From: CAYFLR01 sp964343805
Lineage (GTDB): Bacteria; Bdellovibrionota_B; Oligoflexia; CAYFLR01
NCBI GenBank assembly: GCA_964343805.1
Contig: CAYFLR010000006.1
Coordinates: 124,001-188,000 of the forward strand
DNA: 64,000 nt
Reading direction: 5' to 3'
Position 1 is the first letter of the stretch; each line of letters starts with the position of its first letter. The notes under the pieces are model-generated. The model had not been told where the DNA came from. It did no database searches and saw nothing but the letters and a program-made list of their open reading frames with translations. The position numbers were made by a program, and so were the translations under genes. Of the stretch, positions 1 through 9,917 are shown one piece after another.

Positions 1-667
1 TGCGGAGTTCTTTAAAACGATTGGCTTTATCCACCTGCACTTGCAGATTTTTTTTCTGCCCCTCTAATTCCAGCAGGATATTTTGCACATGCCCTAAATT
101 AGTGACTGTTTTCTCTAAAATCTTTTCAGTCTCTTTGATCTTATTGCGATAGACAGAGATGTTGGCCGCATCCTCTAACATCAACCTCAACTCTTCTGGG
201 CGGGCCTGAACAATTTGCTCTACCTGTCCCTGTGCAATGATGGCATAGGTTCGAGCCCCCAAACCTGAAGACATAAAAAAATTGGTGATATCTTTTAAAC
301 GGCAGGGCACTTTATTGATAAAATATTCTTTTTGGCCTGTTCTAAAAATCCGACGGGTCAATACAATTTCATGATGATTAATATACTCGGGAGGACTGTC
401 TCCTTTATCATTCTGGAAAGTGACACTCACCTCTGCATAATTCAAAGGCTTGTTGGCTTGGCTTCCACTGAAAATAATATCATCTTGGGAGTCTCCACGT
501 AAAAACTTAGGATTCTGTTCTCCCATGACCCAACGCATGGAATCGACTATATTAGACTTACCACAGCCATTAGGTCCTACAATACCTGAAATACCCGGTC
601 TAAAATTGAAAACCGATTTTTTACAAAAGGATTTAAAACCATATATTTCTATTTTTTGTAGAAACAT
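1..667 (-). CDS. smc: Chromosome segregation ATPase SMC, N-terminal part (runs off left edge)
   Basis: The first 222 residues of an SMC ATPase, which with ScpA/ScpB compacts and helps segregate the chromosome. The start MFLQKIEIYGFKSF is typical of SMC proteins. The Walker A loop GPNGCGKS lies at about residues 31-38, the signature AQGQVEQI near 145-152 and LEDAANI near 164-170. After about residue 175 the sequence becomes charged and heptad-like, the beginning of the first coiled-coil arm. The hinge, second arm and Walker B half lie outside the window. The ATG at 667 starts exactly where family homology begins. Identification is by motif and is very secure; only the missing C-terminus limits it. 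Confidence 0.95.
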   Translation of the reverse strand, partial: MFLQKIEIYGFKSFCKKSVFNFRPGISGIVGPNGCGKSNIVDSMRWVMGEQNPKFLRGDSQDDIIFSGSQANKPLNYAEVSVTFQNDKGDSPPEYINHHEIVLTRRIFRTGQKEYFINKVPCRLKDITNFFMSSGLGARTYAIIAQGQVEQIVQARPEELRLMLEDAANISVYRNKIKETEKILEKTVTNLGHVQNILLELEGQKKNLQVQVDKANRFKELR

Positions 668-714
668 CCATCACTCAAACAAAGATTTTATAGAGTCTTG
701 CATTTAGCCTAGCT

Positions 715-2106
715 TTATTCTATGGCCTTCAGAAGTTTTAAAACTCCCTCATTTTCAGAGAGTATAGAAAGAGAGTTCTCAAAAAAGTTTAAGACATAGA
801 GCTTGTTATTAACAGTAACCACCTGCAGACTCCCTTCACCTTCAATGGGGCCATATAACGAGGATGGTTTGGTGCCATTAACAATACCTGGCTCCTGAAT
901 AAAGGCAGATGAAATAACTTTATTGGTTACATCACCGTTAATAACCCAATTAACAATACCTATATTGGAATCACTCTTTCTATTTAACTTAACCGCGCTA
1001 ATGGGATTAATAACTGCAGTGGTATCTCCATCAGTATCATTAAAACCATAGATGGCGGTAAACTTAATGGCCTCTTTCTCTTTCAGATTCGAAACGAGAA
1101 AAACGGTTCCATTCCCTTTGGAAATGGCTATAAAGCTATCTTCATCTTCAGGCCATCGGAAAGATTCATCAGGGGTAGTATTCTCATTGGTGTTATTATT
1201 CTCATTGGTATTGGTATTGGTGTTTTCATTGGTATTGTCGAGTTCTTCTCCCAATACTAAATCCATACTATTACTGTTGCTATTTGAGTTTTTAAGACCT
1301 GAACTAGGTAGTGAAGCGATGACCATGCTCTTGGATACAAAGTTACCGAAAACAAATGTACTGAGATCTCCGGTGGGATAGATCGCTTTATTAATAGGTT
1401 GATGTCCGCCTGCCGCCAGCTTAGCAAGATCATAAACATAATAAGAAAAGTAAGCTTTGGAAGTTACATCCATATTATCAAAGTCACCTCGCTTGGTATT
1501 TTGCGCGTCATAACTGGTGGGTAGAACTAACATGGAATTAGGTGGCAAAAAGTGCATCACCTCAGTGTTCATAGCCAATTCACCTAAAAGCACGGGGTTC
1601 GCAAGTGTTTTGACATTCAATTCATAGAGAAGGCTTCCCATAGCAGAAACAGAAGACTTGACTTTAGTGGCCACAAAAACTCGCTCTTCCTTGTCATCCG
1701 CTTCCATATTGAATGGAGACATGAATGAACGATAGTCAGTGAGAACAAGATCAAAGGTGTGTTCCAGAACAGGATTAAAAGGATCAGTAAAATCAAAAAG
1801 TAAAATGCCATCATCAAAAGTTGAGACTAACACCTTCTTTTTCTTATTTAAAACCAACATTTTAGCCGCCATAGAAGGGACTTCAATACTGGCTACTTTT
1901 TTATCACCCACCGAATCAACGACTAAAATGGAGCCTGATTGGTGCACCTGATTGTAATTACTACTCAAAATCAGAACATAATCATCCAGTAAAGCCATAT
2001 CCGTAGGACCATTAATACCTGTTCCAATGGCACTGGTGCGCTCCTCTTTTCCTTCACACATCAACAACATACCTAACAGCAATAAAGCAACAATCCTTTT
2101 AAACAT
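715..2106 (-). CDS. Beta-propeller-like lipoprotein with Asn/Thr-rich linker
   Basis: Predicted lipoprotein of 463 residues. The ATG at 2106 has AGGTG upstream and gives a lysine/arginine N-terminus, a hydrophobic core and a lipobox ending LLMC; a TTG at 2130 would add eight residues that spoil the signal. The mature protein has repeated blocks with alternating beta pattern such as VLVLNKKKKVLVSTFDDGILLFDFTD (shown here only as VLVST, ILLFDF), resembling LVIVD/YVTN-type propeller blades. A low-complexity linker of Asn, Thr, Glu and Ser sits near residues 290-330. It follows smc with 47 bases between, same strand. Function unknown; surface or periplasmic location is inferred from the signal. 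Confidence 0.75.
   Translation of the reverse strand: MFKRIVALLLLGMLLMCEGKEERTSAIGTGINGPTDMALLDDYVLILSSNYNQVHQSGSILVVDSVGDKKVASIEVPSMAAKMLVLNKKKKVLVSTFDDGILLFDFTDPFNPVLEHTFDLVLTDYRSFMSPFNMEADDKEERVFVATKVKSSVSAMGSLLYELNVKTLANPVLLGELAMNTEVMHFLPPNSMLVLPTSYDAQNTKRGDFDNMDVTSKAYFSYYVYDLAKLAAGGHQPINKAIYPTGDLSTFVFGNFVSKSMVIASLPSSGLKNSNSNSNSMDLVLGEELDNTNENTNTNTNENNNTNENTTPDESFRWPEDEDSFIAISKGNGTVFLVSNLKEKEAIKFTAIYGFNDTDGDTTAVINPISAVKLNRKSDSNIGIVNWVINGDVTNKVISSAFIQEPGIVNGTKPSSLYGPIEGEGSLQVVTVNNKLYVLNFFENSLSILSENEGVLKLLKAIE
1180..1237. repeat. Imperfect hexamer repeat (ATTGGT units) inside lipoprotein gene
   Basis: A run of imperfect ATTGGT/GTTATT-type units on the plus strand encodes the Asn/Thr/Glu-rich linker of the lipoprotein. 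Unit length is a multiple of three, so copy-number change would alter linker length without shifting frame. Confidence 0.6.
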
Positions 2107-2271
2107 GTTCACCTGCCTACAACCGTACAAAATAAGAATTTAATTTAGCTCAAGTCGGCTGACATTATTACACCGCCCTCCTTTAAGATGCAATGATAAA
2201 ATTACATATGCTCCCCTAGAATCAAATATCAGAGAGTAGACTTTTGTCAAAATTTCCGGGATAATAGGAAG

Positions 2272-3801
2272 ATGATCGATGCAAAACAATTTCGCAATAT
2301 TGTCAGTCAGAGTTTACGTGATACTGAGTCGACGGAACAGCTCATTTCTTCATGGGTTAAGAGCCCTCCTAAAGTTCTCAGTTTTTATGAAGAAAAGTGG
2401 CAACCATCTGAAATAATAAATGAAATATTTCCACCCGAGTATCCCGGTCAGTCACACCTAGAAATTCATACTCTCCCGGCAAAAAGTATCAACCAAGCAG
2501 TTCAAAGTAGCATAGCCGGTAAACATGAATGGGAAACCACAGAATTCCAACAAAGAGTTAGTATCTTTTCAAAATTCCTAGAAACCATCAGCCAGGAGAG
2601 TCGAAGCCAAATTCTAGCCCTTCAGATGTTTGAACAAGGGAAATCAATCGTTGAGGTAGAACTTGAACTCACCTTAGGTCTTGAACAAGTCAAAGAACTC
2701 ATTAAAGATATTAATAACTCCAATGCTGACTATCATAAGGATCAAACAGTCACTCAAGTTCAACAGTTAAAACACTCACCACTCAATGGTGTTATCCTTG
2801 CCGCTACTCCCTTTTACTCTTTAACCGAGATATTGGCTCAAATTAGCCAAATTCTTTTAACTGGCAATACGATCATCTGGCTCCCGCATATACATACCGC
2901 CGGTCTTTGTCAAGAACTACTGAAAACCCTTTTAAAAGTAGGTCTTCCACCCCAGACGGTTCAATTTCTACCCGGTAAGCAGCAAGATCTTTTTGAGTTA
3001 ATTATTTCTTACTCCTCTATTGCTGGCGTTAGTGTAAATACACCTGATATTACTTATGATAAAGTCTTAAAGCAAACAGCTGCCTGTGTTGATATTTACT
3101 CTACTCCTCCAGTTATTGATTATAATAGCAGTAAAAAAGGCTACCTTTTTGCGGGAGCGGATTGCGAAGAGGGATCTCTCTGTGAATCTTTATTATTTGG
3201 GGCCTTTTTATACCAAGGGCAATTAGGCACCTCAATTCAGAATGCCTTCATTCATGAAGACCTTTGGCAGCGGCTTCAGCCAAAATTACTATCCCAACTG
3301 GATTCAATTCAAAGTAAAAAGCAACCATTTCAATTATTTAACGGGCCAGTCCTCAACTCTCAGCGTTATCAAGAGATTATTAAATTTCTTGGCACAACAT
3401 ATGAAATATCAGACCTAAAACTTACGGCTGGAGGGAAATGGGACGATAAAGCCGGGTACTTTCTACAACCCACTATTTTAACAACTAAAAATCTAGGAAA
3501 TATTCCTCAGGATCGTCCCTCAGATGCCCCCATTCTCACCGTTTTTCTCTATAATGATAATAATTTGGACGACACCTTGATTCAGTGTATTGAGAGTGCC
3601 CCAACTCACTCTTTTGGATCAATATTTTCTAATGATCCCTATTTAACGGAAAAATTAACCAATTCATTCATGCCTCACTCAGAGGAAATCTATGTTAATC
3701 AAACCCCGCTTTTGGGCAACCTAACTTTTGACTCTCATAAATGGACCACTTCTAAGGCATTCTTTGAGAATTTAGCCCCAGGCGAATTCTTCCATATATA
3801 G
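2272..3801 (+). CDS. Aldehyde dehydrogenase-fold protein lacking catalytic residues
   Basis: A 509-residue protein with the ALDH superfamily layout, closest in feel to 1-pyrroline-5-carboxylate dehydrogenases. Recognisable landmarks are LAATPFYSL near 175 (family: TPWNFPL), LLTGNTIIWLP near 197 (family: AAGNTVVLKP), QGQLGTS near 313 (family: QGQKCSA) and a C-terminal stretch around AGGKWDDKAGYFLQPTIL, a good match to the family. The active-site Asn is Tyr, the cofactor Lys is Leu, the Glu segment (ELGGK) reads YNSSKKG, and the nucleophile Cys is Gly. This suggests a non-catalytic homologue. Coding frame is intact and uninterrupted. It stands alone, divergent from the upstream lipoprotein. The Shine-Dalgarno-like AGGA lies very close to the ATG. 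Confidence 0.8.
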   Translation: MIDAKQFRNIVSQSLRDTESTEQLISSWVKSPPKVLSFYEEKWQPSEIINEIFPPEYPGQSHLEIHTLPAKSINQAVQSSIAGKHEWETTEFQQRVSIFSKFLETISQESRSQILALQMFEQGKSIVEVELELTLGLEQVKELIKDINNSNADYHKDQTVTQVQQLKHSPLNGVILAATPFYSLTEILAQISQILLTGNTIIWLPHIHTAGLCQELLKTLLKVGLPPQTVQFLPGKQQDLFELIISYSSIAGVSVNTPDITYDKVLKQTAACVDIYSTPPVIDYNSSKKGYLFAGADCEEGSLCESLLFGAFLYQGQLGTSIQNAFIHEDLWQRLQPKLLSQLDSIQSKKQPFQLFNGPVLNSQRYQEIIKFLGTTYEISDLKLTAGGKWDDKAGYFLQPTILTTKNLGNIPQDRPSDAPILTVFLYNDNNLDDTLIQCIESAPTHSFGSIFSNDPYLTEKLTNSFMPHSEEIYVNQTPLLGNLTFDSHKWTTSKAFFENLAPGEFFHI

Positions 3802-3937
3802 TTGATTTGCCTAGTATTTTATTCATTTTTTTATTTTTTTCCAATTTTTAATTAGTTTTTTCTTTAATTCCCTACCTATATATGATACAAATTGGGTCGG
3901 TTGGATCTTTTTCCGCTAACGGTTATTGTGATTTATT

Positions 3938-6900
3938 ATGATTAGAAACATTGGAAATTTTAGCAGTCGGACACTGAGTGGCTCTCTACTTATTGCATTA
4001 CTCCTTACAATTCTGTCTCATTGCTCTGAAAAAGAAATCGACTCCAAAACTCCTGATGCAGTAAAGCTCATTCAAAAAGAAGAAAAGACGCTTGCTGAAT
4101 GGGCCGGAAAAGAAGAGCGATACCTAGAACTGGTGGAAGAATTTAAATCCCTCCCCACCCTACACAATGATCCTGAATATTTACCCATTACCAAAGATAT
4201 TGAAACTCTGTTAGAGCATTATTTTATCGAGGATGGATTGGATCTATGTAAATTCAGAGGCTTTCTCATCAGCTTTCTGGATGAAAATACCGCCTCTCCC
4301 GATCTCATTAACCCTGAAATTTGTTTCTTTGCCTTTGAAGGAAATGAAGTCTACTTTCGCAACCTGCAGTTAAGAATTAATGAAGTCTTTGAAACAGTTG
4401 CCATCAGAATGGTGAATGGCCAAAAAATAATTGAAACTCCTTTTACCTTCATTCTCAACTTCGAAATTTATAAAAATGATCTTCTTCCTCACCTAAAGGG
4501 ATCTGTTGAACTCACCCTAAATTTTCAAATACTTCTTTCAGAGAATAATATTGAACTCGCAGTCATTAGCTCTGAGAAGCCTAAATTTACTCAAGAAGAT
4601 GATAGGCTCAAAGGACTCGAACCTCTGGTTCAATCACTTTTAGCCAATCAGATTATGAATCTCTTGCAATCGAAAACCTTACTGCGACAGGAAATAAATT
4701 CAAACAATCAAATTCCTAGCTTTGGAAGCATCTTAGGCAGTCTTCTAGGGCAAACCTCAAGCAATGAGGATATTTTTGAGCTGATTACTCAAATTAAGCT
4801 AATTTTTAATAGGCTTAAAGAAAAAGCCACTAAAATAAAAGGTGAAACCAACTTACCAACTGGAACAGAGTACCTACTTCCAAATGAAATAGCAGAGCAA
4901 TCTACTTCAACTCAAAGTCAAAGTAGAGCTTTCCAAATCAGCTCCTGTAAAACCGATCCAGATTGTATGATCAAAAAATTATCCATCGTCCCTTCTTCCG
5001 TTGGCAAATTACTCTATAATGATAATGGACACGAAAAGAACTTCCTCCTTCCGATCAATATGGGTATCCTTTTTAATCTCAATCTCCCTCTTTTTAAAAA
5101 GGCCACCATCGGGAGCCTTAAAACTCAGTTGGTTCTATCAATTTCTGTAAAAAAGGAACAACTGGAGATCAATATACTCGACCTCTCCATCCAGGACATC
5201 TCTTTAAGAGATAAAAATTTGGCTCCCTTTACCATCATTCTTAAAAAATTTATTAACACTCTTCTCACCCGTTTGATTAAGAACAAAAGTGAAATTATTA
5301 ATACTCCTCTCATCAATTGGGTGACACCTTATAAAACGAATATCATAGAGCTACTAGGAAACATTAGCAGTCAAAAGGAAGCGAATGGTATCACTGACTC
5401 TATCGCAAGTATTCTCTCAATACCTCACCAGAGTATTTATGACAAAAGCAGTTATCATGAGGTATTTGCTCAAATTACCAGCAATATCGCCACCAGAGAT
5501 AAACTCTACCTCCCGCAAAATGAAAATGGGTCTGAAACCAAAATGGACTGGAATCAGATATTATATTTTATAGAAGAGTGGTTTTCCAAAGGGAAAGAGA
5601 ACACTCCTATCGATTTAACTGAAATAGTTCGAGGGCTCAATGCGTTCTTAAGCAAGACTATTAATTATTTAAAAATTTACCCCGACTTTAGAATTGAAAC
5701 CGTGCACAGTCAGTTTTCTGATAATGAAAAAGAATTTTTACTCCCCATTGATTTTACTATTGCCTTTAGCTTTAAAACAGCCAATCAAAGCTCTATTGCT
5801 GGAGAAGCTGACCTTCGAGCCAACCTCTCTTTCATTGTTCAAAAACACAACTGGGAAATTGAAACTCTTTCTTTTACAATAATGGATATTCGTTCCCAAG
5901 GTGAACAGTTTAACTCCTTAGAGACTCCGCTTAAGGAACTTTTTAACCGAAAACTAGTGTCACTTATTCTGCCCTATGCTGAAACCCAATTAAATGAAGT
6001 CCTACCTAAACTCGAACCCTATTATGAATTTGCCTGGTACCTCTTGGAAGATGTTAACAACAACTCACAAGTACACCACCTCCTCCATAGTTACCTCTAT
6101 CTTTTAGACACTCTTAGCAGCAATGATAGTGATTCTGATTTCGACCAAAACACTCCCCATTTAGTAGATTCTCCTATTCACTCTAGTTTTACCGAAATAA
6201 AAGATCAATTAACCTATAAATCCACCAAAGATAGTGAGTTCGAAGTGGCTCTCTACCACTTTATTCAGCTTTTTTCGGATATGGCAAAGCCAGCCGCCAA
6301 TCCTTGCGCGGCCGTTTCCCATGCTATTTTTAAATTAAAGTCGTGCCGCCTTACACCGGATTTTAATTCCATTCAAATCTACACTCCCCGAGTAAAGAAA
6401 GAACCCATCTTCTTAATACCTCTGCAGGTTGCTATTGATTTTCAATTAGAGAAACTACTGATCCCAACAGAGGCCAATGGAAGAGTTATTGTTCAATTGT
6501 ACTTGGAGATCGATTTACGAAAGAATTCCATCAATATAGATTTATACCGCCCAGAAATGAAAGCTTTAGAACTGAACAACCACTATTTATCTCCACTGTC
6601 CCCTCTTTTCCAAACAATTGCTAACAGTACTCTCCCAACTCTTATTCAAGCCCAAATTCCAAAGCTTAATCATAAGATACAACTGGCTATGACCCCAGCT
6701 CTCCCTTTTATAAATGAACTCCTTCTCCCTCTGGATAATGACCGAAGATTAACTCAGTTTATTGACACTCTCATCTCTTTAACTGGAATTGATAGTGTAA
6801 ATCATAATTTCTTCCCAGCTTTCCCGACTGAAGAATTAATTAGCCTATCTTATGAAGAGTTGATGAAAGTACTTTATAAAGGTGATGTGCCTACTCATAA

Positions 6901-8281
6901 TAACAATCCAATTAGTTCACAAAATCCCTTAGCAAAATACCCTTTGCTTAATGTTATATTAAATGGAGTTGCCACTAATAACTGTTCCTATGTCACAGAA
7001 TTTCTCGCTACTAATGAATTTGTAATGGAAGAACGAAAAATTAGGATCAAGGACCTTTGCGTCCTTCCTAACATCAAATTAGAAAAGGCATTCTTAAAAC
7101 GAGATGATAAGAGTCATAACATCATAATTCCCATTAGCTTCTTCACCTCTTTTACGGTAGAAGACCTGTTACTTAAAACAGATGTTCAGGTTAAAACCTA
7201 CATTAATGCCAATATTCACATCCGTATTACTAAAGATAATATCATTCTCACTTCAGGACTCAATTTAGACCGACTGACCTTTAGAGAACCCCTATTCAAT
7301 GAATTTAGAGGCATTTGGCAGGGACTTCTCAACCAAATTCTCCCCGTCATTTTATTTGACAAGAAGCTGGACTTAAAAGGACTCTTTCCTGAGCAGCTAC
7401 CAAAGATCTTACAATTCATCAATCCTTGGATTACAACCATTCAAACCCAAGCTATTCTTGATAAGAATATAAATGGTATAAGTCAGCTACTGCATGATCT
7501 GGTACAGATTTTTCTAAAAGAAAACCCTGAATTAGCTGGAACCGAATCCAAGTATCATTTCCAATCAGTGGACCAAAGTCAGTCCTATGAATCTTTACTG
7601 AAACAGTTAAAAATAAGTCAGCAACCCAGTTCAGATTTTACTTTCAACGATTTTCAAGCCGTACTAGAAACCGCCTTGTTCTATTTCAAAAATCCACCTC
7701 AAAGATCTGAAATAAACATCTGCCAAGTATTAAGAGACGCTGGTAATCCAAATGGCTGTCGTGTCACCACTCAAACTGGTGAAGTTCAAGAATTTTCTAG
7801 AGTACTTATCACCATTGGCGAGACACTGGATCGCTTACTACAAAACCTTCGACTGGAAACCAATGGACAGAATACCATTTTAGAGTTTGATTTAGTGGTA
7901 GACCTTCGCTTTAACATACGAGACCTCTATATGTGGTTTGATCTCTTGGGAGTAGGAACCGTTACCATACCAATCAAGGTCATGGTTAAGAAAAAAGAAA
8001 ACCCCATCATTGAGATTGGTGAAATAACCATCACTAATTGGGCTACTAATATGGTTTTCACAATGGTTTCTTGGTTAACCGATATCGTGGAAGATACCGT
8101 GCGAAACGGTCTGAATGGAATGGATAGAAATGAACTTATCAGTAATTTGAATTTAAACTCTATCACCGACATTGTTCAGATTGGAGTGAATCACATTCAA
8201 ACCACTGAAAAACTGCAACAGTTTGTACAAAATTTACAACAGATCATCTACCTCTTGCAAAAAGATATAGAACAAGAGTAA
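3938..8281 (+). CDS. Giant six-repeat lipoprotein, TULIP-like domains suspected
   Basis: A 1447-residue predicted lipoprotein: basic N-terminus, hydrophobic segment and lipobox LSHC at about residue 29. The rest is built from six diverged units of roughly 205-250 residues. Each has a beta-rich core opening with a motif like FLLPIxF (units near residues 165, 369, 599, 822, 1060, 1312), a run of alternating hydrophobics, then an amphipathic helix such as PLVQSLLANQI or PLKELFNRKLVSLIL. Five of the six units carry a Cys pair just before the core, likely disulfides. The strand-sheet-helix order resembles lipid-binding TULIP/SMP modules, but no family motif proves this. First gene of a three-gene operon; 34 bases separate it from the next gene. 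Confidence 0.75.
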   Translation: MIRNIGNFSSRTLSGSLLIALLLTILSHCSEKEIDSKTPDAVKLIQKEEKTLAEWAGKEERYLELVEEFKSLPTLHNDPEYLPITKDIETLLEHYFIEDGLDLCKFRGFLISFLDENTASPDLINPEICFFAFEGNEVYFRNLQLRINEVFETVAIRMVNGQKIIETPFTFILNFEIYKNDLLPHLKGSVELTLNFQILLSENNIELAVISSEKPKFTQEDDRLKGLEPLVQSLLANQIMNLLQSKTLLRQEINSNNQIPSFGSILGSLLGQTSSNEDIFELITQIKLIFNRLKEKATKIKGETNLPTGTEYLLPNEIAEQSTSTQSQSRAFQISSCKTDPDCMIKKLSIVPSSVGKLLYNDNGHEKNFLLPINMGILFNLNLPLFKKATIGSLKTQLVLSISVKKEQLEINILDLSIQDISLRDKNLAPFTIILKKFINTLLTRLIKNKSEIINTPLINWVTPYKTNIIELLGNISSQKEANGITDSIASILSIPHQSIYDKSSYHEVFAQITSNIATRDKLYLPQNENGSETKMDWNQILYFIEEWFSKGKENTPIDLTEIVRGLNAFLSKTINYLKIYPDFRIETVHSQFSDNEKEFLLPIDFTIAFSFKTANQSSIAGEADLRANLSFIVQKHNWEIETLSFTIMDIRSQGEQFNSLETPLKELFNRKLVSLILPYAETQLNEVLPKLEPYYEFAWYLLEDVNNNSQVHHLLHSYLYLLDTLSSNDSDSDFDQNTPHLVDSPIHSSFTEIKDQLTYKSTKDSEFEVALYHFIQLFSDMAKPAANPCAAVSHAIFKLKSCRLTPDFNSIQIYTPRVKKEPIFLIPLQVAIDFQLEKLLIPTEANGRVIVQLYLEIDLRKNSINIDLYRPEMKALELNNHYLSPLSPLFQTIANSTLPTLIQAQIPKLNHKIQLAMTPALPFINELLLPLDNDRRLTQFIDTLISLTGIDSVNHNFFPAFPTEELISLSYEELMKVLYKGDVPTHNNNPISSQNPLAKYPLLNVILNGVATNNCSYVTEFLATNEFVMEERKIRIKDLCVLPNIKLEKAFLKRDDKSHNIIIPISFFTSFTVEDLLLKTDVQVKTYINANIHIRITKDNIILTSGLNLDRLTFREPLFNEFRGIWQGLLNQILPVILFDKKLDLKGLFPEQLPKILQFINPWITTIQTQAILDKNINGISQLLHDLVQIFLKENPELAGTESKYHFQSVDQSQSYESLLKQLKISQQPSSDFTFNDFQAVLETALFYFKNPPQRSEINICQVLRDAGNPNGCRVTTQTGEVQEFSRVLITIGETLDRLLQNLRLETNGQNTILEFDLVVDLRFNIRDLYMWFDLLGVGTVTIPIKVMVKKKENPIIEIGEITITNWATNMVFTMVSWLTDIVEDTVRNGLNGMDRNELISNLNLNSITDIVQIGVNHIQTTEKLQQFVQNLQQIIYLLQKDIEQE

Positions 8282-8315
8282 ATTAATAAATTGGAATGGA
8301 TCTTAGAGGGTTGCT

Positions 8316-9917
8316 TTGAGTAATAATATAAGAAATACAGTTTTCAGAGGGTGGATCCTCATCCTAATGATCAGCTTTGTAGGCTGTATGGGTGCTAAGC
8401 TAAGGCGCTCCCATCAGGTGGACCCATCTGATTTGAGAAAGACCACTTCTCTCCAAAAGAAAGTTGATACTTTATGCAATAGTTACCACCAGTCCAGACC
8501 CCAGAGCTTTCCCAACCTAGCTTGTACTCAAAACAAATCCACCAAATCCTTTTTATTGAAGAGCTCTGAAAAGGTCAAGGCTTCAAAGAGGTCAGACTAT
8601 ACTGGACCTTATGATATTAAATATCAATATGTAGGGGGTAAAGATCAGTTTAAACTTTCTCATGTTAGGTATTTTCAGAAGAGCCTCCCTCATATTATGG
8701 AATTATTGGCGATTCGACTGATCAAGCTGGGAAAGACACCTGCTAGCAAAAAATCACGTCATCTAAAAGTTACCAAAAAACCTCTCTATGATGCAGAAAA
8801 AGGAACTTTAAGCGCCTCTTTGCAAGTAAAATACACCAGACAAGATACCTTGGTTGCCAATTTCACTAACACGGTCAATATCAAAGCCCTCCGCGTAGAT
8901 CAAGGAATGGTGGTGACCATCGAGACAGAAAAAGTAGCCCCTAAAGTTTCTCTGTTAGAGAAAGCCGTAGGACAAATTTTATTAGTTCCGGCATCTGAGG
9001 GTTTATGGCTCATTTCTGAGGTTAATATGACCTTTCCCGGTTTTCGACTGCCTAGCTTTTTTAAAAGCCAAATTAGAAAATCGGCATGGGATATCATGCA
9101 AGTATTATCTCAATTTATTGATGCTCCTCTCGAAAAAGAACTTCCTAAAACTCCTGAAACCCTTTATTACAAGGTTCAGTCAGCTAGCTATAAAGTAAAA
9201 GTATTTTCATCCTTACTCGAAACTCCTGTTTGTGAAACCTCAGCCAGCGCTTCCATTTTCAATGATGGACAGCTTAATATTAACTGGAATGAAGTGACCT
9301 GTATGAAGGGGATTTCGATTCCTATCAAAGACCTTTTTCCCATAATCGATGACCATGGACATATCCTCCATCTCTCTAGCTATTTCCACCCGCGTGAATA
9401 TCCCGGTTTTGAATATATGATCCGTTCTGCCAATGCTCCTATTATGAAAGATCCTGAAACCCAAACACCCTATCGCCCTATTTTTCACCCCCCTAAAATA
9501 TCGGCGATCCACCCCATAATTCAAGACATTGACCCTATCCAGGGTTTTAGCCTAGATCAGCCAACAACTCTGTATGATCCTTACACGGCGGGAGGTCAAA
9601 CCGAAGGGAATATCAGACTGACAGTTCATGAAATAGATAAGCCTTTTGAAGCCCCCTATCTGAACCAAAAACTAGAGAACATGATTCATTACTCTATTTA
9701 CTATGAAGGCTTTAAAGGTATTTTCAAATATCGCTATTGGCTCTTTGACCGGATGGAATTTTACTGGAGCTATCAACCCGTCATCGTCCCAAAGGTTGTG
9801 CTCTATGGCAACTTTGCTCACTATCTCGCTTCCTCACCCGGTTGGATCACTAAAAATTTATTAGACAATGCTCGAGTTGAAGTGGAACTTATTAAAATTG
9901 ATTCTCACCATGAATAA
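8316..9917 (+). CDS. Lipoprotein, second member of giant-lipoprotein operon
   Basis: A 533-residue predicted lipoprotein starting at TTG 8316, with AGAGGG five to six bases upstream. The signal ends at lipobox SFVGC. It has Cys pairs (near residues 53 and 69, and 298 and 316) and beta-rich blocks (for example SASLQVKYTR, LVANFTNTVNI) followed by helices, a pattern like that of the repeats in the upstream giant lipoprotein, so the two may share a fold. The last ~130 residues are rich in Tyr, Pro and Trp. The 3' end overlaps the start of the next gene by eight bases, which supports translational coupling. No known family recognised. Confidence 0.7.
   Translation: MSNNIRNTVFRGWILILMISFVGCMGAKLRRSHQVDPSDLRKTTSLQKKVDTLCNSYHQSRPQSFPNLACTQNKSTKSFLLKSSEKVKASKRSDYTGPYDIKYQYVGGKDQFKLSHVRYFQKSLPHIMELLAIRLIKLGKTPASKKSRHLKVTKKPLYDAEKGTLSASLQVKYTRQDTLVANFTNTVNIKALRVDQGMVVTIETEKVAPKVSLLEKAVGQILLVPASEGLWLISEVNMTFPGFRLPSFFKSQIRKSAWDIMQVLSQFIDAPLEKELPKTPETLYYKVQSASYKVKVFSSLLETPVCETSASASIFNDGQLNINWNEVTCMKGISIPIKDLFPIIDDHGHILHLSSYFHPREYPGFEYMIRSANAPIMKDPETQTPYRPIFHPPKISAIHPIIQDIDPIQGFSLDQPTTLYDPYTAGGQTEGNIRLTVHEIDKPFEAPYLNQKLENMIHYSIYYEGFKGIFKYRYWLFDRMEFYWSYQPVIVPKVVLYGNFAHYLASSPGWITKNLLDNARVEVELIKIDSHHE

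Noticed and set aside
1052..1381. Hydrophobic open frame opposite the first lipoprotein
   Set aside because: Antisense shadow of the low-complexity coding region, without start signals.
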